A stretch of DNA of 7,548 nt from Planctomycetota bacterium (GTDB taxonomy: Bacteria > Planctomycetota > Planctomycetia > Isosphaerales > Isosphaeraceae), in NCBI GenBank assembly GCA_021818605.1, contig JAKAUH010000544.1:1-7548 (forward strand). The letters run 5' to 3'. Each line of letters opens with the position of its first letter. Within the stretch, counting starts at the first letter, position 1. Below the pieces are notes generated by a model. It saw only the letters and a program-made list of their open reading frames with translations. It searched no databases and was not told the DNA's origin. The translations under genes were made by a program, and so were the position numbers. This document shows, one piece after another, positions 4,734 to 7,548 of this stretch.

Positions 4734-7163
4734 TCACTTCGTCGCCTGCGAGGCGACGGGCTTGGCGGCGGGTTGGCCCGGTTTGGCTCCGGGGGAGTTC
4801 GGCCCCGGGTCCTGGCGGTAAACCAGCACCCGGTCGTGCACGATGATGACGATGTCGGTCCGGCGGTCGCCGTCGACGTCGCCGAGGGCGAGGTCGCGGG
4901 GCTCGAGCGTGTCGCCCATGTGGCGGAAGTTTTTCCGTTCGAAGACCCGGAACGTGATGGCGTGGACGAGGTCCTGGTCGCCGGCGAATGAGGCGATCTC
5001 GAGCGACTGCTCGCCGATATCGACGAACACGACATCCGGCACGCCGTCGCCGTTGACGTCGCCGGCGGCCAGGTCGGACAGCCGGGCCTCGTTGCGGCGT
5101 GCTTCGTAGCTGGCGATCGTTTTGAGACGCAGGCCGTTCTGGCCGGTCTGGAGTACGCCGAAGCGGTCGCTTCCGGCGATCAGCAGGTCATCCCGGCCGT
5201 CACCATTGAAGTCCGCGACGTGCATGCCCTGGAAGTTGATCGAGCCGATCGCGAGTGTGCCATTGGGCCGGTACACGCCGTCCTTCGGGGAGAGGAAAAG
5301 CAGCGACTTGCTGATCCGGTCGAACAGCACGACTTCCTTCTTGCCGTCGCCGTCGGCGTCGAGAGCCGCGGCGCCCAGGATGGCGGCCGAGTTCCGGCCC
5401 GAGTTGTACTGGTCCTTGATGTTCCAGTGGCCCTGGTTGTCGAGCAGAATCCGACGCGCAAAGGTGTTCTGCGCAACGATGAGCCCGGGCCCGTCGAGGT
5501 CGACCCGGCTGACGCCCGCGATCGAGGCACCCGTGAGCGGCCCGAGGCCCGCGGTGAATGGCCGGGGCGGCTCGCCCTTGCGGCCGAGGAGGAGATGCGG
5601 CGGGCCGTAGTCGTTGAAGATCAGGAGGTCCGCCTGGTGGTCGGCGTTGACGTCGAACGACTCGATCGCGGCCGGGACGGACTTGATCTCCGGTAGGGCG
5701 ACCGAGTCGGCCTCACGCCAGTGGTAGGCGCGGAAGGTGCCGGACTTCTCGCGGGTCAGGGCGCGAAGGGCGAAGGTGTCGGCCCCGGGCTTCGTGCGGG
5801 CGATGTAGAGGATCTCGGCCTTGCCGTCGCCGTCGAGGTCGGCCATGTCCATGGCGACGGGCTCACCGGAGATCGGCAGAGGGGTGGGGAAGTTCAGGCG
5901 ACCGCCGGTGTACTCGCTCTTGCCGATCTGCTTCTCCTGGTGGGAGAGCACGTAGACCTCGTGCTTGCGGTCGCCATCGAGATCCGCCAGGTGAACGGTC
6001 CGGGCTCCGACGAGGCTGGGGAAGGTCTGTCCGGCGCCGAGGCCGGTGTGGCCGGATTGGAGATAGGCCCAGACCTGGGCATTCGACGGGTCGGTGATCA
6101 CGACATCCTGCCGCCCGTCGCCGTCGAGGTCGCCGGTGGCCAGCGACCGGCCCCGCTCGGTCCCCTGCGGGAGGGCGAAGAACGCCATCTGACCACGCTT
6201 CTCGCTATCATCGGTGCCCGAGCGATCGAGCGTGAGCACGCGGGCCCGTCCTGACTGATTCTCGATGGTCAGAATCTCCGAGCCGGGCCGATCATTCATC
6301 CGGCCGAAGGCGATCGCGCGTGGGACCTCAACGGCGAACCGCTGCTCGGGGCCGAGCTTCTTCTCGGGCGTGGCGAACCGGACGTGGATCGGGTGGTCGC
6401 TGGTGCTGTCGAGCAGGACCAGGTCCTTCGCCCCGTCGCCGTCGAGGTCGAGCGCCCGGATCAGCCAGGGGTTCTCGGCCGTGTGCGGCACCCGTTCGGG
6501 TTCGCTGAACGTCCCGACCGCGGTCTGATGGACGAAGATCAGGTCATGCTCGGCCAGCAGGGCGATGTCGTCGCGGCCGTCGCGATCGAGGTCGGCGACG
6601 GTCAGCCCGCTCGCTCGTTCGACGCCCTCGCCCGTCTGGAGCTTCTTCGGATTGCCAAAACGGCCAGACCCCTCGTTGAACAGGATCTCGACCTCGGCCG
6701 GGGTGCCGTAGAAGACCAGGTCGGGCTTGCCGTCGCCGTTGAAATCACCCGTGTCGATGCTCACGACCTCCTTGTTGACCGGGATGCTAACCAGGCGCAT
6801 CCGCCGGTCGTACTGGAGCTCGTTCGGGTCCTTGCGGAACGGGCGGTTGGACTGGTCGTCGTCGGGTTTCCGGGTGCTCAGCAGGAGGTCGAGCCGCGAA
6901 CGGCCGTTGTTGCTCACGACGATGTCGTCGACCTTGTCGCCATCGAGGTCCCGGAGCATCAGGTTGCCGATCCGGTGCTCCAGCTTGTAGATCTCCAGCG
7001 GCTGGAACCCGAAATAGTCAGCCAGCCGCTGCGGTTTCGCGGAGGCTCTTGCTTTTGCCCTGGCTTTCGCCGGAGCCTGCGCCCACGCCTCACCCCGTCC
7101 CTGCCAGACGGCGCCGCCCACGAGAAGTGACAATCCGAGAAGTGCCCGCGACAGCTTGTGCAT
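4734..7163 (-). CDS. Secreted FG-GAP/VCBS-repeat beta-propeller protein
   Basis: This 809-residue protein begins with a Sec signal peptide (LLGLSLLVGGAVW core, likely cleavage near AWAQ-A at 29-30) and a Lys/Ala/Arg-rich linker (31-45). Twelve clear D-x-(D/N)-x-D/R-type loops follow, starting at residues 72 (DLDGDKVDD), 140 (DFNGDGKPD), 191, 239, 345, 394, 442, 504, 602, 651, 702 and 762 (DVDGDRRTD). Two degenerate loops stand where the spacing predicts them: near 289 (RMNDRPGSE) and 555 (DLDGPG). Such loops bind Ca2+ on blades of integrin-alpha-like propellers. No enzymatic motif, sortase signal or PEP-CTERM anchor is seen; the C-terminus is a Pro/Lys/Ala-rich tail (about 785-809). Members in planctomycetes are usually secreted or surface proteins of unknown role, often thought to bind proteins or glycans. 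AGGA (7173-7176) lies nine bases before the ATG. It is on the same strand as the fusion gene but separated from it by about 930 bases. Confidence 0.9.
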   Translation of the reverse strand: MHKLSRALLGLSLLVGGAVWQGRGEAWAQAPAKARAKARASAKPQRLADYFGFQPLEIYKLEHRIGNLMLRDLDGDKVDDIVVSNNGRSRLDLLLSTRKPDDDQSNRPFRKDPNELQYDRRMRLVSIPVNKEVVSIDTGDFNGDGKPDLVFYGTPAEVEILFNEGSGRFGNPKKLQTGEGVERASGLTVADLDRDGRDDIALLAEHDLIFVHQTAVGTFSEPERVPHTAENPWLIRALDLDGDGAKDLVLLDSTSDHPIHVRFATPEKKLGPEQRFAVEVPRAIAFGRMNDRPGSEILTIENQSGRARVLTLDRSGTDDSEKRGQMAFFALPQGTERGRSLATGDLDGDGRQDVVITDPSNAQVWAYLQSGHTGLGAGQTFPSLVGARTVHLADLDGDRKHEVYVLSHQEKQIGKSEYTGGRLNFPTPLPISGEPVAMDMADLDGDGKAEILYIARTKPGADTFALRALTREKSGTFRAYHWREADSVALPEIKSVPAAIESFDVNADHQADLLIFNDYGPPHLLLGRKGEPPRPFTAGLGPLTGASIAGVSRVDLDGPGLIVAQNTFARRILLDNQGHWNIKDQYNSGRNSAAILGAAALDADGDGKKEVVLFDRISKSLLFLSPKDGVYRPNGTLAIGSINFQGMHVADFNGDGRDDLLIAGSDRFGVLQTGQNGLRLKTIASYEARRNEARLSDLAAGDVNGDGVPDVVFVDIGEQSLEIASFAGDQDLVHAITFRVFERKNFRHMGDTLEPRDLALGDVDGDRRTDIVIIVHDRVLVYRQDPGPNSPGAKPGQPAAKPVASQATK
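5824..6450 (-). repeat. Identical 18-bp calcium-loop DNA repeats inside the FG-GAP gene
   Basis: The 18-mer CCGTCGCCGTCGAGGTCG (plus strand) occurs exactly three times, at 5824-5841, 6115-6132 and 6433-6450. Each encodes the DLDGDG loop core on the minus strand. Near-copies occur at other loops, for example near 4866, 5047, 5343 and 6725. Codon choice in the loops is uniform, so the repeats could recombine. Confidence 0.75.
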
Positions 7164-7227
7164 CGCTCGTGATCCTGATGAGTGCCGGCGCCGTCCGTCG
7201 ATCGCAAGTCGTCTTGCCCAGGATCAC

Positions 7228-7256
7228 AGCGTACGGGGCGAGCATCCGATCGACAA
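7228..7256 (-). promoter_or_regulatory. Weak sigma70-like promoter candidate for the FG-GAP gene
   Basis: On the minus strand TTGTCG (7256-7251) and TACGCT (7233-7228) are separated by exactly 17 bases, about 65 bases before the ATG. The -35 matches four of six consensus positions and the -10 only three of six, so this may be chance. Confidence 0.22.
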
Positions 7257-7423
7257 GAGGAGGAAGGAACGGTGAAGGCGGGAAGCGATGCCGTCTGGCG
7301 AGACTTTTTGGGATCAGCCGGCGTGAGACGCGAGCCCGCCGTCGAATGATCGCCGATCCTCGCGTAGACGTAACTTGCCTGATCGAAGCATGGTTGCATG
7401 TGTGCCTGTGGGCCGGTCGACGC

Positions 7424-7439
7424 GGACCGATTTCGGTCC
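7424..7439. other. Perfect inverted repeat upstream of the FG-GAP gene
   Basis: GGACCG and CGGTCC flank ATTT; the stem extends to 7 bp if the loop closes to TT. A further direct copy, GGACCGA, occurs at 7464-7470. It could be an operator or an RNA hairpin. It is about 260 bases from the ATG at 7163, so any link to that gene is uncertain. Confidence 0.35.
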
Positions 7440-7548
7440 CGGGACTTCGCGAACGCGTCACCCGGACCGACCGATCCCCTAACCACGGCACGGCGGGCGT
7501 TGGTCTGGTCAGTCCCGCGTCTTTCAGCAGCGGATTTTTGGCTCGCTT

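Larger units (their letters stand above)
7164..7548. other. Upstream region of the FG-GAP gene, no gene seen
   Basis: No convincing coding region is found in these 385 bases; the open frames give Arg/Ser/Pro-rich translations. The stretch contains the ribosome binding site AGGA (7173-7176, minus), a weak promoter-like pair (7228-7256), a purine-rich run on plus (7257-7269), and a hairpin with related short repeats at 7424-7470. Confidence 0.5.

Noticed and set aside
5721..7130. Plus-strand open frames opposite the FG-GAP gene (177 and 248 codons)
   Set aside because: They are rich in VAVEV/EVED-type repeats, which are simply the antisense of the repeated calcium-loop codons.
7293..7309. GTCT-GGCG-AGAC followed by TTTTT, plus strand, as a terminator
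   Set aside because: The stem has only 4 bp and no real plus-strand gene precedes it.
7272..7349. 25-codon plus-strand ORF (GTG start) behind a strong purine-rich GAGGAGGAAGGA run
   Set aside because: The ribosome-site-like run is striking, but the peptide has no recognisable feature and no promoter or partner is visible. Chance is as likely.
7090..7491. 133-codon minus ORF overlapping the start of the FG-GAP gene
   Set aside because: It has an Arg/Ser/Pro-rich translation, no ribosome site and no domain, and it overlaps the signal-peptide coding region of the real gene in another frame.

Overview
The window is GC-rich DNA (except its first ~240 bases) with strong third-position G/C bias in the real genes. 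It carries a protein with many calcium-loop FG-GAP/VCBS repeats, an exported serine hydrolase fused to a DUF1343 (NamZ, GH171) domain, and a membrane-anchored Cys-based phosphatase. This combination fits a planctomycete, most likely of the Isosphaeraceae type. That placement is inferred from gene style; there is no marker gene here to prove it.

Layout. Bases 1-240 are AT-richer and hold what looks like the N-terminal stub of an IS transposase on the minus strand (91-189), joined in frame to an unrecognised GC-rich coding-like stretch (190-384). Bases 385-622 carry no convincing gene. A plus-strand gene (623-1399) encodes a 258-aa single-span protein with a CX5R dual-specificity-phosphatase-like active site. 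It converges tail to tail with a minus-strand gene (1390-3801), and the two stop codons share a perfect 10-bp palindrome. The minus gene encodes an 803-aa secreted two-domain enzyme: an AmiE/YbbE-like serine hydrolase followed by a NamZ-like exo-muramidase. Upstream of it is a short or decaying minus-strand ORF region (3920-4500) for a small hydrophobic protein. A non-coding stretch with candidate terminator hairpins follows (4501-4733). The last gene (4734-7163, minus) encodes a secreted 809-aa protein with 12 clear and 2 degenerate FG-GAP loops, arranged as two sets of seven. Bases 7164-7548 are its upstream region, with a candidate RBS and weak promoter and no gene.

How the parts work together. 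The three confident genes all appear to act at or beyond the cytoplasmic membrane. The fusion enzyme is the clearest functional unit. In Bacillus subtilis the separate homologues AmiE (YbbE) and NamZ (YbbC) lie in the MurNAc/peptidoglycan recovery cluster, so the fusion predicts removal of stem peptides and exo-release of MurNAc by one exported polypeptide. Nothing in the sequence ties the phosphatase or the FG-GAP protein to that pathway, and the gaps between the minus-strand genes are too wide to assume one operon. I see no CRISPR array, tRNA or rRNA.
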